From an uncultured Olegusella sp. (GTDB lineage: Bacteria > Actinomycetota > Coriobacteriia > Coriobacteriales > Atopobiaceae), in assembly GCF_947253395.1 (NCBI RefSeq), contig NZ_CAMXYY010000002.1:7609-71608 (forward strand): 64,000 nt of DNA, read 5' to 3'. The translations under genes and the position numbers were made by a program. Position 1 is the stretch's first letter. The number at the start of each line of letters is the position of its first letter. Shown here piece after piece: positions 16,873-26,140 of this stretch. Under the pieces are notes generated by a model. It had not been told where the DNA came from and did no database searches. It worked only from the letters and a program-made list of their open reading frames with translations.

Positions 16873-17901
16873 GTGATTTGTCCACATTGTGGTTCGCATA
16901 TTTCTGATGATGTATTGCGTTGTCCTGCTTGTCATGGTGATTTGGGCATGACTACGCGGCTTCCTCGTCTTGAGCAAAGGTGGTGTGCCAATTGTGGTGC
17001 GCTAGTTCCTCTCGGTGCTGATAGGTGTCCTGCTTGTGGCACCTTTGTGCCGGTCAATCTTCATTCGCAAAACAATATATCTACAGCTACCAAAGAGATT
17101 TTAAAAAAAGCTGAGGAAGAGCGGAAAGCCCGTGAGGCAAAGAGTTTGGAGGAAGGGGAGACCCATGCAATGCCGCGCATTGAGAGTGCGGTTCCTGCAA
17201 ATCCTGAGGCTTACGACCCGTTAAATAAACATGATAATTTCCCTCGCGCACGCGTAGCCTTGGTAGCAGCCCTTGCATCGTTGCTTGTGGTGGGTGGTAC
17301 GGTACTCTATATCACTCATCCTTGGAATGCTGAGGCTTTTGCCACCAAAGCAAAGATACCTGCGGATATGTCTATGGCGGGATTTCCTGGCAAAAAAAAT
17401 GCATTGAGTCAAGATAGGGCATCTGGCTCTGATGCAGAAAAAACAGTGCTTTCTGCTGATGAACTCACGTATCAAAAGCTCATGGGAGTCTACAAGCAGT
17501 ACAACAGCTATGAAGAGGAGCTTGAAAAAAGCGAAAGCCTGCTGAAAGAAAAGGGCACGATGGGCAGTTTTGACGAACGTAAAGCCGGTCACGATAGCCA
17601 AGAGGAACTTGCCATTCGTCTGGATAATACCCTTAAGTCCTTAGACGAGATTGATATCACAACGGGCACCTATGCTCAGGATGTATCTAACTTTAAAACT
17701 TTAGGTTCGTGGTTGCGTAACTGGTCTGACGATCTTCGTACCTGTTGGAAGAAGTCTGCCGAACTTGACAATGCCGAAGGAAAAGAAGATGAAATCTTTG
17801 CTGCAATTAATGAGCATGCCGACTCAAGTGGCAAGAATACCTTCCGCTCACACTTTGATTCGAATTATTCTGCCTGGAAGCCAACAAAACCTACTCAGTA
17901 A
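16873..17901 (+). CDS. Zinc-ribbon single-pass membrane protein
   Basis: 342 residues, GTG start with a GGAGGAGG site. The N-terminus carries two CxxC...CxxC zinc ribbons (CPHCGSH...CPACHGD and CANCGAL...CPACGTF, residues about 3-60), then a charged Lys/Glu helix (about 75-105), a membrane segment near 128-150 (VALVAALASLLVVGGTVLYI) and an outer, probably coiled-coil domain (about 195-342). The ribbons would be cytoplasmic and the C-terminal part outside. I do not recognise a named family. It sits alone between acnA and the cyclophilin gene. Confidence 0.7.
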   Translation: MICPHCGSHISDDVLRCPACHGDLGMTTRLPRLEQRWCANCGALVPLGADRCPACGTFVPVNLHSQNNISTATKEILKKAEEERKAREAKSLEEGETHAMPRIESAVPANPEAYDPLNKHDNFPRARVALVAALASLLVVGGTVLYITHPWNAEAFATKAKIPADMSMAGFPGKKNALSQDRASGSDAEKTVLSADELTYQKLMGVYKQYNSYEEELEKSESLLKEKGTMGSFDERKAGHDSQEELAIRLDNTLKSLDEIDITTGTYAQDVSNFKTLGSWLRNWSDDLRTCWKKSAELDNAEGKEDEIFAAINEHADSSGKNTFRSHFDSNYSAWKPTKPTQ

Positions 17902-17963
17902 ATCTGGGTTTATGGTTTATTCTTAACTATAACTTAGCGTCTGCCGAATATGTGAAACGCGGC

Positions 17964-17992
17964 TTGCGCTGGTAAACTCGTACAGATATGTT
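17964..17992 (+). promoter_or_regulatory. Probable promoter of the cyclophilin gene
   Basis: TTGCGC (17964-17969), 17-base spacer and TATGTT (17987-17992), 43 bases ahead of the ATG. Confidence 0.5.
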
Positions 17993-18034
17993 AATGCTGC
18001 TGGCAACATGCCGTAGTGAGAGGTGAGCAGACAC

Positions 18035-18577
18035 ATGGGTTTCTTCTCTGATCCGCTCTATGAGCCTGAATATAAGGTCGTAGGCGATGAGATTGCCACG
18101 ATCGATACTAATAAGGGCATCATTTGTGTGCGTCTTGATGGTGTAGGGGCGCCTATTCATGTCGCAAACTTTTGCGAATTGGCTTCGGCTGGTTTTTATG
18201 ATGGCCTAAAGTTCCACCGCTATGTTCCTGGTTTTGTTATCCAAGGCGGATGTCCTCATACACGTGATATGTCCGCCGCTGATGTTGCGGCAGGCAAGGT
18301 TGGCCCCGATGGAATGCCTGGTACGGGTGGTCCTGGCTATCGTATCAAACAGGAATTTACGACCAATCCTCGCAATTCCCATGATGATGGCGCTCTTGCT
18401 ATGGCGCGTTCTCAGTCGCCTGATTCAGCAGGTTCTCAATTCTATTTCTGCCTAGGTGCTCAGCATGGGCTAGACTCTGGTTATACAGTCTTTGGCCAGA
18501 CAATTGAGGGTCTTGAAATTGAGCAGTCTTTGCGTGCAGGCGATATCATTAATTCAATTCGTATTAAGCATGCGTAA
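18035..18577 (+). CDS. Cyclophilin-type peptidyl-prolyl cis-trans isomerase
   Basis: Catalyses proline isomerisation during protein folding. About 180 residues forming one cyclophilin domain: GLKFHRYVPGFVIQGGCP (with the catalytic Arg of FHR), the AMARSQSPDSAGSQFYFCLG core and the YTVFGQTIEGLE end. No signal peptide or lipobox, so cytoplasmic. The ATG at 18035 fits the GAGGTGAG site eight bases upstream. Confidence 0.92.
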   Translation: MGFFSDPLYEPEYKVVGDEIATIDTNKGIICVRLDGVGAPIHVANFCELASAGFYDGLKFHRYVPGFVIQGGCPHTRDMSAADVAAGKVGPDGMPGTGGPGYRIKQEFTTNPRNSHDDGALAMARSQSPDSAGSQFYFCLGAQHGLDSGYTVFGQTIEGLEIEQSLRAGDIINSIRIKHA

Positions 18578-18641
18578 GCCTCAGTACATGCCTAAGCGTG
18601 GTTGGCTGAACTAGGCTCAAGAATGATAGGAGCGTCCCAGA

Positions 18642-20120
18642 GTGAATACACAAGCGTTTGCAGCGGGCAATGAAGCATACAAACAGGCAAACTTCGGTGT
18701 TGCAGTAGAGCTGTTTGTTCAGGCAAAAGGCCCTGGTGAGGTGTCTGGTCAGATTGACCACCTTCTTGGTAACTGCTACATGCGCCTTGGCCGCTATGAC
18801 GAGGCTGCAGTTTCTTATGCTGATGCTCTTCGTGACTCCACCTATGGTCATGCGGGCGCACTTGCCTGCAATCGCGGCCGCGCCTTGCTTGCTGCTGGTC
18901 GTCCGCAGGAGGCTATTGCCTCTTTGACAATGGCGACTAAAGATGGCAGCTATGCCACTCCTTATAAGGCTTATTTGGCTTTGGGTGACGCCTATTTACA
19001 GGTGGGTGATGCGCGCGATGGTGGTGTTGCTTATCGCAATGCTGCAATTGATGAGTCCAACCCCAAGCCTTCCGTGGCTTTGACCAAGCTAGGCTCTTGC
19101 TTTATGAAGTTAGGTCGTGCAGCAGATGCTATCGAGGCATATCGTACTGCCCTTGATTTTGCGACTGGCGAAGATAATCAAAATAAGATTTATGCCTCTA
19201 TGGGCCTTGCCTATGTAGCGGCAAATCGTATGTCCGAGGCCGCCGATGCCTTTGGCCGTGCTACCACGGATGGTCACTATCAGCTGACACCCGAGGAGCG
19301 CATCTCTGCAGATGCCGCGCAGCGTGCATTACATGCCCAGACAGGTGATGGTCCTTCCGAGACAGATGCGCTTCTAGCCGCTGCGGGATATGGCTCTCAA
19401 AGCGTAAGCGCAGGTGTTGATCCTCTTGATCCATTGGGCAAGTCTGGTGAATTTATTCCTTCGCCTGAGGATACGGGATTCTTTTCTCTTGATGAAGAAG
19501 AAGTTGTCAAGCAGGATAAGAAGATTCGTCGCAAGCACAAGCATAGTGGCCTTAAAGCCTTTTTTATTTTCTTCTTTATTTTGGTACTTCTTTTGGGTGC
19601 AGCCGCCTTTGCGTATTGGAAAGGCTATGGCTGGCCTATGCAGGCTGATGTCACTACCAGCCTTTTTGAGAAGGCAAATGAAGGTGCTGACTACTCAAGT
19701 CTTGTGTCTCCCAAGCTGACCGACGATGCTCGCAAACAGCTTGACCAAAATCTTCCTGCGGGGGTGAAGTCGGTTACAGCGGTAACTCAAGAACAGTCCA
19801 TGAGTACTTCTAAAGTGCTTGTTGATGTCAAACTGCAAGATGGTGGTTCACTGGCATATACTGCAACCCTTGTTCGTGAAGGCATTGGTTGGAAGGTTGC
19901 CAAGATAGAGTTGCAATCTCCTTCAACTGGCGGTAGTGATGCCAAACTTGAGACTGAGACTTCACCGTCTGATACGGCGGATAAGACTGATGCCAATACA
20001 GCTCAGCCTGCCGATAATGCTACGACCCAGAGCAATCCTACGGCCGACACTCAAAATACTTCCGAGCAAAACAACGATCAACAAAGTACTGATTCAAACA
20101 CCCAGACGTCCCAGAACTAG
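18642..20120 (+). CDS. TPR-repeat membrane protein of the cell-elongation operon
   Basis: 492 residues, GTG start. Residues 1 to about 215 are tetratricopeptide repeats (NEAYKQANFGVAVELFVQA, then GRYDEAAVSYADAL, GRPQEAIASL, GRAADAIEAYRTAL, NRMSEAADAFGRA). A basic stretch and one membrane span follow (about 304-326). The outer part has a compact domain (about 327-430) and a low-complexity Ser/Thr/Asn/Gln/Asp tail (about 430-492). It ends 19 bases before mreB and probably shares its transcript, so the TPRs may act as a cytoplasmic scaffold for the elongation machinery. That role is inferred from position only. Confidence 0.75.
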   Translation: MNTQAFAAGNEAYKQANFGVAVELFVQAKGPGEVSGQIDHLLGNCYMRLGRYDEAAVSYADALRDSTYGHAGALACNRGRALLAAGRPQEAIASLTMATKDGSYATPYKAYLALGDAYLQVGDARDGGVAYRNAAIDESNPKPSVALTKLGSCFMKLGRAADAIEAYRTALDFATGEDNQNKIYASMGLAYVAANRMSEAADAFGRATTDGHYQLTPEERISADAAQRALHAQTGDGPSETDALLAAAGYGSQSVSAGVDPLDPLGKSGEFIPSPEDTGFFSLDEEEVVKQDKKIRRKHKHSGLKAFFIFFFILVLLLGAAAFAYWKGYGWPMQADVTTSLFEKANEGADYSSLVSPKLTDDARKQLDQNLPAGVKSVTAVTQEQSMSTSKVLVDVKLQDGGSLAYTATLVREGIGWKVAKIELQSPSTGGSDAKLETETSPSDTADKTDANTAQPADNATTQSNPTADTQNTSEQNNDQQSTDSNTQTSQN

Positions 20121-20139
20121 CAGGTAGAAGGCAGGGAAG

Positions 20140-21192
20140 ATGTCGATTCTCGATACACTCTTCGGAGAGTATAGCGGCGATCTTGCAATTGACCTTGGAA
20201 CAGCAAATACTTTGGTTGCTGTTCGCGGTCAAGGTATCGTAATTAATGAGCCCTCCGTTGTCGCTATCGATAAAAGTGAAGATAGAGTACTGGCCGTCGG
20301 TGCCGATGCAAAGCGCATGATTGGCCGTACTCCAGGTTCTATTATTGCTGAGCGCCCACTCAAAGACGGCGTTATTGCTGACTTTGATGTAACTGAAGTT
20401 ATGCTTCGGTATTTCATCGAGAAAGCTCGCGGCTCTCAATCTAGGCAGTACCCTTGGTCACCCCGTCCCCGTGTTGTCGTCTGTGTGCCTTCTGGTGTCA
20501 CTTCTGTCGAGAAGCGTGCTGTTTTTGAGGCTACTATCCAGGCTGGTGCTCGCCAGGCCTATTTAATTGAAGAGCCTATGGCTGCAGCAATTGGTGCTGA
20601 TTTACCTATTGAAGATCCCACAGGATCCATGGTTGTCGATATTGGTGGCGGCACCACTGAGGTTGCTGTTATTGCTATGGGTGGTATCGTTGTGTCCCAG
20701 TCGATTCGTACTGCTGGTGATGAGTTTGACCAGGTTATTCTTGAGCATGTGCGTGATGCATATAATCTTTCGATTGGTGAGCGCACAGCAGAAGACATCA
20801 AGATTAAGGTTGGCTCTGCTGCACCCTTGGCAGAGGAATTAGATGTTGAGGTCAATGGCCGTGATGTTATGAGCGGTCTTCCAAAGGCTGTGCGCATCGA
20901 AAGCGAGGAAATTCGCCGCGCTCTTGATAAGCCCTTGGATGATGTTACCAAGGCAGTTAAGGATGCCTTGGATATAACTCCGCCTGACCTTGCAAGCGAC
21001 CTGATGTATTACGGAATCCTTCTGACTGGTGGCGGTGGTTTGCTGCGCGGTCTTGATCAGCGTCTGCGTGATGAGACCGGTGTGCCTGTCAATGTGAGTC
21101 CCACTGCACTCGAAAACGTCGTTAACGGCTGTGCCAAGGTCCTTGAGGCCAATGCATTGACGGGTGGCTTCGTACAGAGTGCGGGTCAGTAG
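20140..21192 (+). CDS. mreB: Rod-shape determining protein MreB
   Basis: Bacterial actin that guides lateral cell-wall synthesis. Signatures: DLGTANTLV near residue 18, EPMAAAIGADLPI, the phosphate-2 loop VVDIGGGTTEVAVI, and LLTGGGGLLRGLD near the C-terminus. 350 residues, normal. GGCAGGGAAG precedes the ATG. It leads the classic mreB-mreC-mreD-PBP2-rodA order. Confidence 0.97.
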   Translation: MSILDTLFGEYSGDLAIDLGTANTLVAVRGQGIVINEPSVVAIDKSEDRVLAVGADAKRMIGRTPGSIIAERPLKDGVIADFDVTEVMLRYFIEKARGSQSRQYPWSPRPRVVVCVPSGVTSVEKRAVFEATIQAGARQAYLIEEPMAAAIGADLPIEDPTGSMVVDIGGGTTEVAVIAMGGIVVSQSIRTAGDEFDQVILEHVRDAYNLSIGERTAEDIKIKVGSAAPLAEELDVEVNGRDVMSGLPKAVRIESEEIRRALDKPLDDVTKAVKDALDITPPDLASDLMYYGILLTGGGGLLRGLDQRLRDETGVPVNVSPTALENVVNGCAKVLEANALTGGFVQSAGQ

Positions 21193-21203
21193 GAGGCTAT
21201 AAC

Positions 21204-22220
21204 ATGCCTCGTCATTCACTCGGCGGACTTGGTACGCCTGCTCAGCTGCGTAAGCGCAGTGTTAATAATGGTTTGCGAGTTGCAGTCGTGTGCGTTGTGC
21301 TTTCCGTCGTATTTTTTACTTTGGGGAGCCGCGAAGCAGGAAAAGGTCCTCTCAATAGTATCCGTGGTGGTTTTCAGGTGGTTATGACCCCTGTAAAGAC
21401 ACTAGGTTCTGCCGTTACAGCACCTTTTCAGGGTTTGGGAAATATCTTTGCCAACCTTACTTCGAGTCAGGAGACGCTCTCTGAGCTTAAGACTCGCAAC
21501 GAAAAGTTGACCGCTCGTAACGCTGAGCTTGAAGAAGCTCAGCAAACGGCAAAGCGTTTGCAGAAGCTTTTGGACTTGCAGGACTCCTACAATCTCAAGT
21601 CTACGGCAGCGCGCATTATTGCGGGTTCTACTGACTCATGGAGCTCAACGGTTACCATTGATAAGGGTACTCTTGCGGGTCTTGCAGTGGGCATGCCTGT
21701 TACCGATGCTGCAGGTATTATTGGTCAGACTATTGCCTGCGGTCCTACGTCTTCAACGGTGCGCCTGCTGACGGATGAAGGCTCTAGTGTGGCCGCAATG
21801 CTTCAAGGTACGCGTGTCCAGGGTATGCTTAATGGTTCTGCCGATGGCACACTGCATCTCACTTTGATTGGTACTGACCAAAAAGTTGAAGTAGGAGATA
21901 TGGTAGTTACCAGTGGACTGGGTGGTGTTTTTCCCAAGGGGCTACCTCTGGGGCGTGTGTATAACGTCAATCGTACAACAGGAGCGCTCTATCTCGATAT
22001 CCAAGTTTCCACTCTTTCTTCTACGGAGAATTTTGAAGAAGTATTGGTAGTTACCTCGCTTACCGAAGGGCAGGAAGCTACTGAAGAAGAAATTGCAGCT
22101 GCTGACAAGCAAGACTCAAAGCAAGTAAAGGGTGCTAACAGCAGTGCCAAGAGCGGCAGCTCTGCTTTGGGTAGTAGCAGTTCTGATGGTTCTGATAACT
22201 CATCTTCGGGAGAGGAGTAG
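21204..22220 (+). CDS. mreC: Rod-shape determining protein MreC
   Basis: Bitopic protein linking MreB to the outer elongation complex. Membrane span near residues 20-38, coiled coil about 90-130 (SELKTRNEKLTARNAELEEA), then the two-barrel MreC domain (GSTDSWSSTVTIDKGTLAGL..., VTSGLGGVFPKGLPLG). The C-terminus is a Ser/Gly-rich tail. 338 residues. AGGAGG lies 11 bases before the ATG. Confidence 0.94.
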   Translation: MPRHSLGGLGTPAQLRKRSVNNGLRVAVVCVVLSVVFFTLGSREAGKGPLNSIRGGFQVVMTPVKTLGSAVTAPFQGLGNIFANLTSSQETLSELKTRNEKLTARNAELEEAQQTAKRLQKLLDLQDSYNLKSTAARIIAGSTDSWSSTVTIDKGTLAGLAVGMPVTDAAGIIGQTIACGPTSSTVRLLTDEGSSVAAMLQGTRVQGMLNGSADGTLHLTLIGTDQKVEVGDMVVTSGLGGVFPKGLPLGRVYNVNRTTGALYLDIQVSTLSSTENFEEVLVVTSLTEGQEATEEEIAAADKQDSKQVKGANSSAKSGSSALGSSSSDGSDNSSSGEE

Positions 22221-22226
22221 GCGGCC

Positions 22227-22802
22227 ATGCAAATACGTGACAAAAATAAAAATCGCCGCTCCTTTGGTGTTTTGGCGCTGATTTGCATTGTACTTCAGCT
22301 AGCCTTAGCTCCCAATATTGGTATCGGAAATGGACGCGCAAATATCGCTATGGTATTTGCTGGAATTGTCTCTTTGTCTGTTGGTGGCGGAGCTGGTGTG
22401 CTTTCTAGTTTTGCTGCTGGCGTGTTTTATGATCTGTCTACTACAGGACCTTTTGGTTTGATGGCTTTCTTGCTTACCGTGATGAGTTATGTCTTGGGAT
22501 CTGAAGAACGCAATAGGCTTTCTGATGAACCTACTGAAAGTATTACTGCTTTTGCAGCCAGTTCGCTGGTAGCTCACTTGGTTTATCACTTAACCATGCT
22601 CTTTGTGGGTTCATCCAAGTCTTTTGTTGATGCCGTCGTGTTGAGAACGCTACCGACTTTTTTGCTGACGCTGATAGTTTTTGCTCTATTTGTTCATTTC
22701 TTACATTTGGGGTCTGGTAATTCTGCCATGAAGACAGCACGCAAAGCTGGACTGGCAGGTAAGCGCCGTGGCGGTAGTCATTACGATCTAGGAAAGCTGT
22801 AG
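22227..22802 (+). CDS. mreD: Rod-shape determining protein MreD
   Basis: 191-residue integral membrane protein with about five hydrophobic spans (ALICIVLQLALAPNI, ANIAMVFAGIVSLSVGGG, and others). Assigned from size, hydrophobicity and its place between mreC and the PBP2 gene; family sequence is weakly conserved. It starts seven bases after mreC. Confidence 0.85.
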   Translation: MQIRDKNKNRRSFGVLALICIVLQLALAPNIGIGNGRANIAMVFAGIVSLSVGGGAGVLSSFAAGVFYDLSTTGPFGLMAFLLTVMSYVLGSEERNRLSDEPTESITAFAASSLVAHLVYHLTMLFVGSSKSFVDAVVLRTLPTFLLTLIVFALFVHFLHLGSGNSAMKTARKAGLAGKRRGGSHYDLGKL

Positions 22803-22810
22803 GCTGAGCT

Positions 22811-24841
22811 ATGAGTATGACCACGGTCATTGTAGTCATCTGTCTACTCATTGCTCTTGCCCTTATTGTCATTTTCTTGATATTTGGGCGAGGGGAATCA
22901 CGTTTTACTTTTGATATCGGTGGGGCTGCGCCTCGAGCGACGGGCGGCGCTGGTAACTCATCAGATACAGGTTTTCGCGAGCGTTTGGCTGGACTCGGTA
23001 TTTTTTCAGGTACAGTAATTGCCGTACTTTGGGTCAAACTCTGGTCTATGCAGCTTCTCTCTACCACTACGTATAGTCGGCAGGCTGAATCCAATCGCAC
23101 TCGCACTATTTCGACGTTAGCTCCGCGTGGACGTATTTTGGATCGCAACGGCAATGAGTTGGTTACCAATAGATCTTCTTTGACGGTGACTGCCTCATCG
23201 GTGGTTGCCGATGATCAACTGGAGTGTCAGCTTCTGGGCAACCTTATCGGTATGCCTTGGCATGCAGTGCGTCGCAAAATCCAAGATACAAGCGATGGTG
23301 CACAGAGCATGCGTACCGTTGCTTCTGATGTTTCTCGTCATACTGTGGCCTATATTGAGGAACGCCCCTATCTTTTTCACGATGTTACCGTTGAACAGCG
23401 TACGGTGCGTCTTTATCCCCATGGTAGCCTTGCTGCTCATGTTGTGGGCTATACCGGCACCATATCTGCCGAGCAACTCAAGAATGCCAAGGATAAAAGA
23501 ACTGGCGGTAATGCCGACTATCAGTCAGGAGATACGGTAGGTCAGGCTGGCGTTGAGTATCAGTATGAAAATGTTTTGCAGGGTATTCGTGGCGAAAAGA
23601 CGGTATATGTTAACGCAGATGGAAAGGTGCTTGATCACGTAAGTACCGTTGAACCTCAGCCTGGCTCTGATGTGATGCTGACGCTGGATATCGATGTCCA
23701 AAAAGCCGCTGAAGAGTCTTTGCAAAAGATTATAAAAAAGCTTTCAAAGCCAAAAAACGAAGATCGTATCGCAGGCTGTGTCGTCTGTATGGATGTCACT
23801 AACGGTGAAATTATTGCTATGGCAAGTGAACCAACTTTTTCACCCAATATTTTTGTTGGTGGTATCTCTGCTTCCGACTGGGAAGAACTTGGTAAGGAAG
23901 AAAGTGACAATCCTCTACTCAATCGTGCCGTAACTGGTCAGTATCCTTCTGCTTCCACAATTAAACCACTCTCTGCTTTGGCAGCCTTAGACAATCAGCT
24001 TGCAACTCAAAGTTCTACCTATAATTGCACAGGATATTGGACTGGTTTTGGTAAAGAGTATGGTCAGTACTGCTGGAACCATGAAGGTCATGGCCTTATG
24101 TCTATTGAGACAGGCATAGTCTTTTCCTGTGACGTTGTTTTTTATGAGATTGGTAAGGCAATCTTTTATTCCAAGACTCCCGAAGCTTTGCAGGATAAAT
24201 ATCGCTCTTGGGGTTTAGGCAAAAAGACAGATATTGACTTGCCCAGCGAATCTGTGGGGCGCGTACCTGATGCAAAATGGAAGTGGAATTACTTCAGTTC
24301 GGCAGATGATACTGCTCGTAGCTGGCAGGGCGGCGACAATACCAACCTTGCTATAGGCCAAGGTGACTTGTTGGTGACACCGCTGCAGATGACTTGCGTT
24401 TATGCCGGCCTTGCTAACGGTGGATACTGGTTTACTCCACATGTACTTAAAAGCGTTATGTCTCGTGAGGGCTCTGGATCAGTTATCGATTACAAGGCAA
24501 AAGATCCTAAAAAGGTCAAAGAAAATGATGCATATATTGATTTGATACATAAGGCGCTTATAGGCGTGGTCTATGATGAATCTGAGGCTCAGGCATCTCA
24601 TTTCACCAATATGACCGTGCGTGTTGCTGGCAAAACTGGTACTGCAGAGTCTGGCCATGACCAGCCTCATGGTTGGTTTATTTCCTATGTTCCTGCAGAT
24701 AAACCCAAGTATGTTGTTGCATCATGCTTGGAATATGCCGGTTTTGGTAGCGTTTCGGCTCTTCCTGTTGTTCGTGACGTACTTGGTGCTATCTATGGTC
24801 AACCCGATACATCTGAGCAAGAAGTAGGGGGGGATAGATAA
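22811..24841 (+). CDS. mrdA: Penicillin-binding protein 2 (class B transpeptidase)
   Basis: Cross-links peptidoglycan during elongation. 676 residues: N-terminal membrane span (MTTVIVVICLLIALALIVIFLIF), a second hydrophobic stretch, the PBP dimerisation domain with APRGRILDRNGNELV, and the transpeptidase domain with STIK (SxxK, in YPSASTIKPLS), SCD (SxN-type) and KTGTAES. It ends just before rodA and is its expected partner. Confidence 0.94.
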   Translation: MSMTTVIVVICLLIALALIVIFLIFGRGESRFTFDIGGAAPRATGGAGNSSDTGFRERLAGLGIFSGTVIAVLWVKLWSMQLLSTTTYSRQAESNRTRTISTLAPRGRILDRNGNELVTNRSSLTVTASSVVADDQLECQLLGNLIGMPWHAVRRKIQDTSDGAQSMRTVASDVSRHTVAYIEERPYLFHDVTVEQRTVRLYPHGSLAAHVVGYTGTISAEQLKNAKDKRTGGNADYQSGDTVGQAGVEYQYENVLQGIRGEKTVYVNADGKVLDHVSTVEPQPGSDVMLTLDIDVQKAAEESLQKIIKKLSKPKNEDRIAGCVVCMDVTNGEIIAMASEPTFSPNIFVGGISASDWEELGKEESDNPLLNRAVTGQYPSASTIKPLSALAALDNQLATQSSTYNCTGYWTGFGKEYGQYCWNHEGHGLMSIETGIVFSCDVVFYEIGKAIFYSKTPEALQDKYRSWGLGKKTDIDLPSESVGRVPDAKWKWNYFSSADDTARSWQGGDNTNLAIGQGDLLVTPLQMTCVYAGLANGGYWFTPHVLKSVMSREGSGSVIDYKAKDPKKVKENDAYIDLIHKALIGVVYDESEAQASHFTNMTVRVAGKTGTAESGHDQPHGWFISYVPADKPKYVVASCLEYAGFGSVSALPVVRDVLGAIYGQPDTSEQEVGGDR

Positions 24842-24842
24842 C

Positions 24843-26051
24843 ATGGCAGAAACAGCTTCTTTTTTTGAGCATCTTCGCTCGCTTTTTGACAAACAGAGCA
24901 TCGCATCTACAAAAAAAGGCCGCCTTGCAGGACCTTTGAGTAGTTTTTATCTAGGCGGACTTGTACCTGTACTACTGCTCGTATGCTATGGCACCGTAAT
25001 CATTTGGTCTGCTTCACGTACTATCGTTGATGTCTCTTTTCCTCGACATCTGCTCGGTATCATGATGGGTTTTGCTGTAGCGCTTGCCATCTGGCGCAGT
25101 GACTATCGTGTGATGCAATCATCTTCGATTGTACTTTTTGTTATCATCGTTGGTCTGATTGTATTACCCAATGTTCCTGGTTTTGGCATTTCTGCCAAAG
25201 GTATGACGGGCTGGGTCAAAATACCTTTGGTAGGCTTGCGTTTCCAACCTTCGGAAATCGTCAAAATACTTACCATCTTTTTGATGGCAGGTCTTGGTGC
25301 AGAATACAATGGCAAGATTGATACCCTGCGGGACTATGTCAAGATTTGCGGTATCCTTGCTGCTATTTTTGCCATTTTGATTATTCAAGACCTCGGCACG
25401 GGTCTCATTGTTTTTGTTGTAGGTGCCTCCATTATCATCATGTCTGGTGCCAAGAGGAGCTGGGTTCTCATTACTATTGGTTTGGTAGTCGCTGTTGCTG
25501 CTTTGGTTGTTGGTCTCTCATTGGCTGACAATGTTCCGCACGCTCTCAAACTGCTTAAGGATTATCAGCTCAAACGCTTGCTTGTCTTTGTGGATCCTTC
25601 GGTAGATCCTGCTGGCGATGGTTATAACCTGCTACAGGCAAAAATTGCAGTTGGCTCTGGTGGACTATTGGGTAAAGGTATTGGTAATGCGAGTCAGGCT
25701 TGGTCGGGTTTTTTGCCTGAGGCACATACTGACTTTGTTTTTGCTCTTTTGGCTGAAGAGTTTGGTTTTATGGGGGCAACTTTGCTTTTAGCTCTCTTTG
25801 CTTGGGCAATATTTTCTACGATTTGGCTTGCTCGTCGTTTTGAATCGCCGTATGCAAAATTGTTGCTTGCGGGTATTGCAACAATGTGGACGTTTCAGCT
25901 CTTGCAAAATGTGGGTATGTGTATTGGGATTATGCCTATTACTGGCATTCCCTTGCCGTTTATTAGTTTTGGTTCATCTTCGATGGTCGTACAACTGTCG
26001 GCTGCAGGTATTATTCAATCCATTTGGCACCATCGTCCCAAAGCTGCGTAG
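24843..26051 (+). CDS. rodA: SEDS glycosyltransferase RodA
   Basis: Polytopic SEDS-family peptidoglycan polymerase working with PBP2. 402 residues, about ten spans. Recognisable: GWVKIPLVGLRFQPSEIVKI, PEAHTDFVFALLAEEFGF, and GIMPITGIPLPFISFGSSSM. ATG one base after the PBP2 stop codon. Confidence 0.95.
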   Translation: MAETASFFEHLRSLFDKQSIASTKKGRLAGPLSSFYLGGLVPVLLLVCYGTVIIWSASRTIVDVSFPRHLLGIMMGFAVALAIWRSDYRVMQSSSIVLFVIIVGLIVLPNVPGFGISAKGMTGWVKIPLVGLRFQPSEIVKILTIFLMAGLGAEYNGKIDTLRDYVKICGILAAIFAILIIQDLGTGLIVFVVGASIIIMSGAKRSWVLITIGLVVAVAALVVGLSLADNVPHALKLLKDYQLKRLLVFVDPSVDPAGDGYNLLQAKIAVGSGGLLGKGIGNASQAWSGFLPEAHTDFVFALLAEEFGFMGATLLLALFAWAIFSTIWLARRFESPYAKLLLAGIATMWTFQLLQNVGMCIGIMPITGIPLPFISFGSSSMVVQLSAAGIIQSIWHHRPKAA

Positions 26052-26140
26052 GCAAATACATAGGATGCATCATTCATTACAATGCCTGTTTTTCTTGACA
26101 TTACAATGGAAAAGAAAAACGGTGTAGAGGAGAAACTGGC

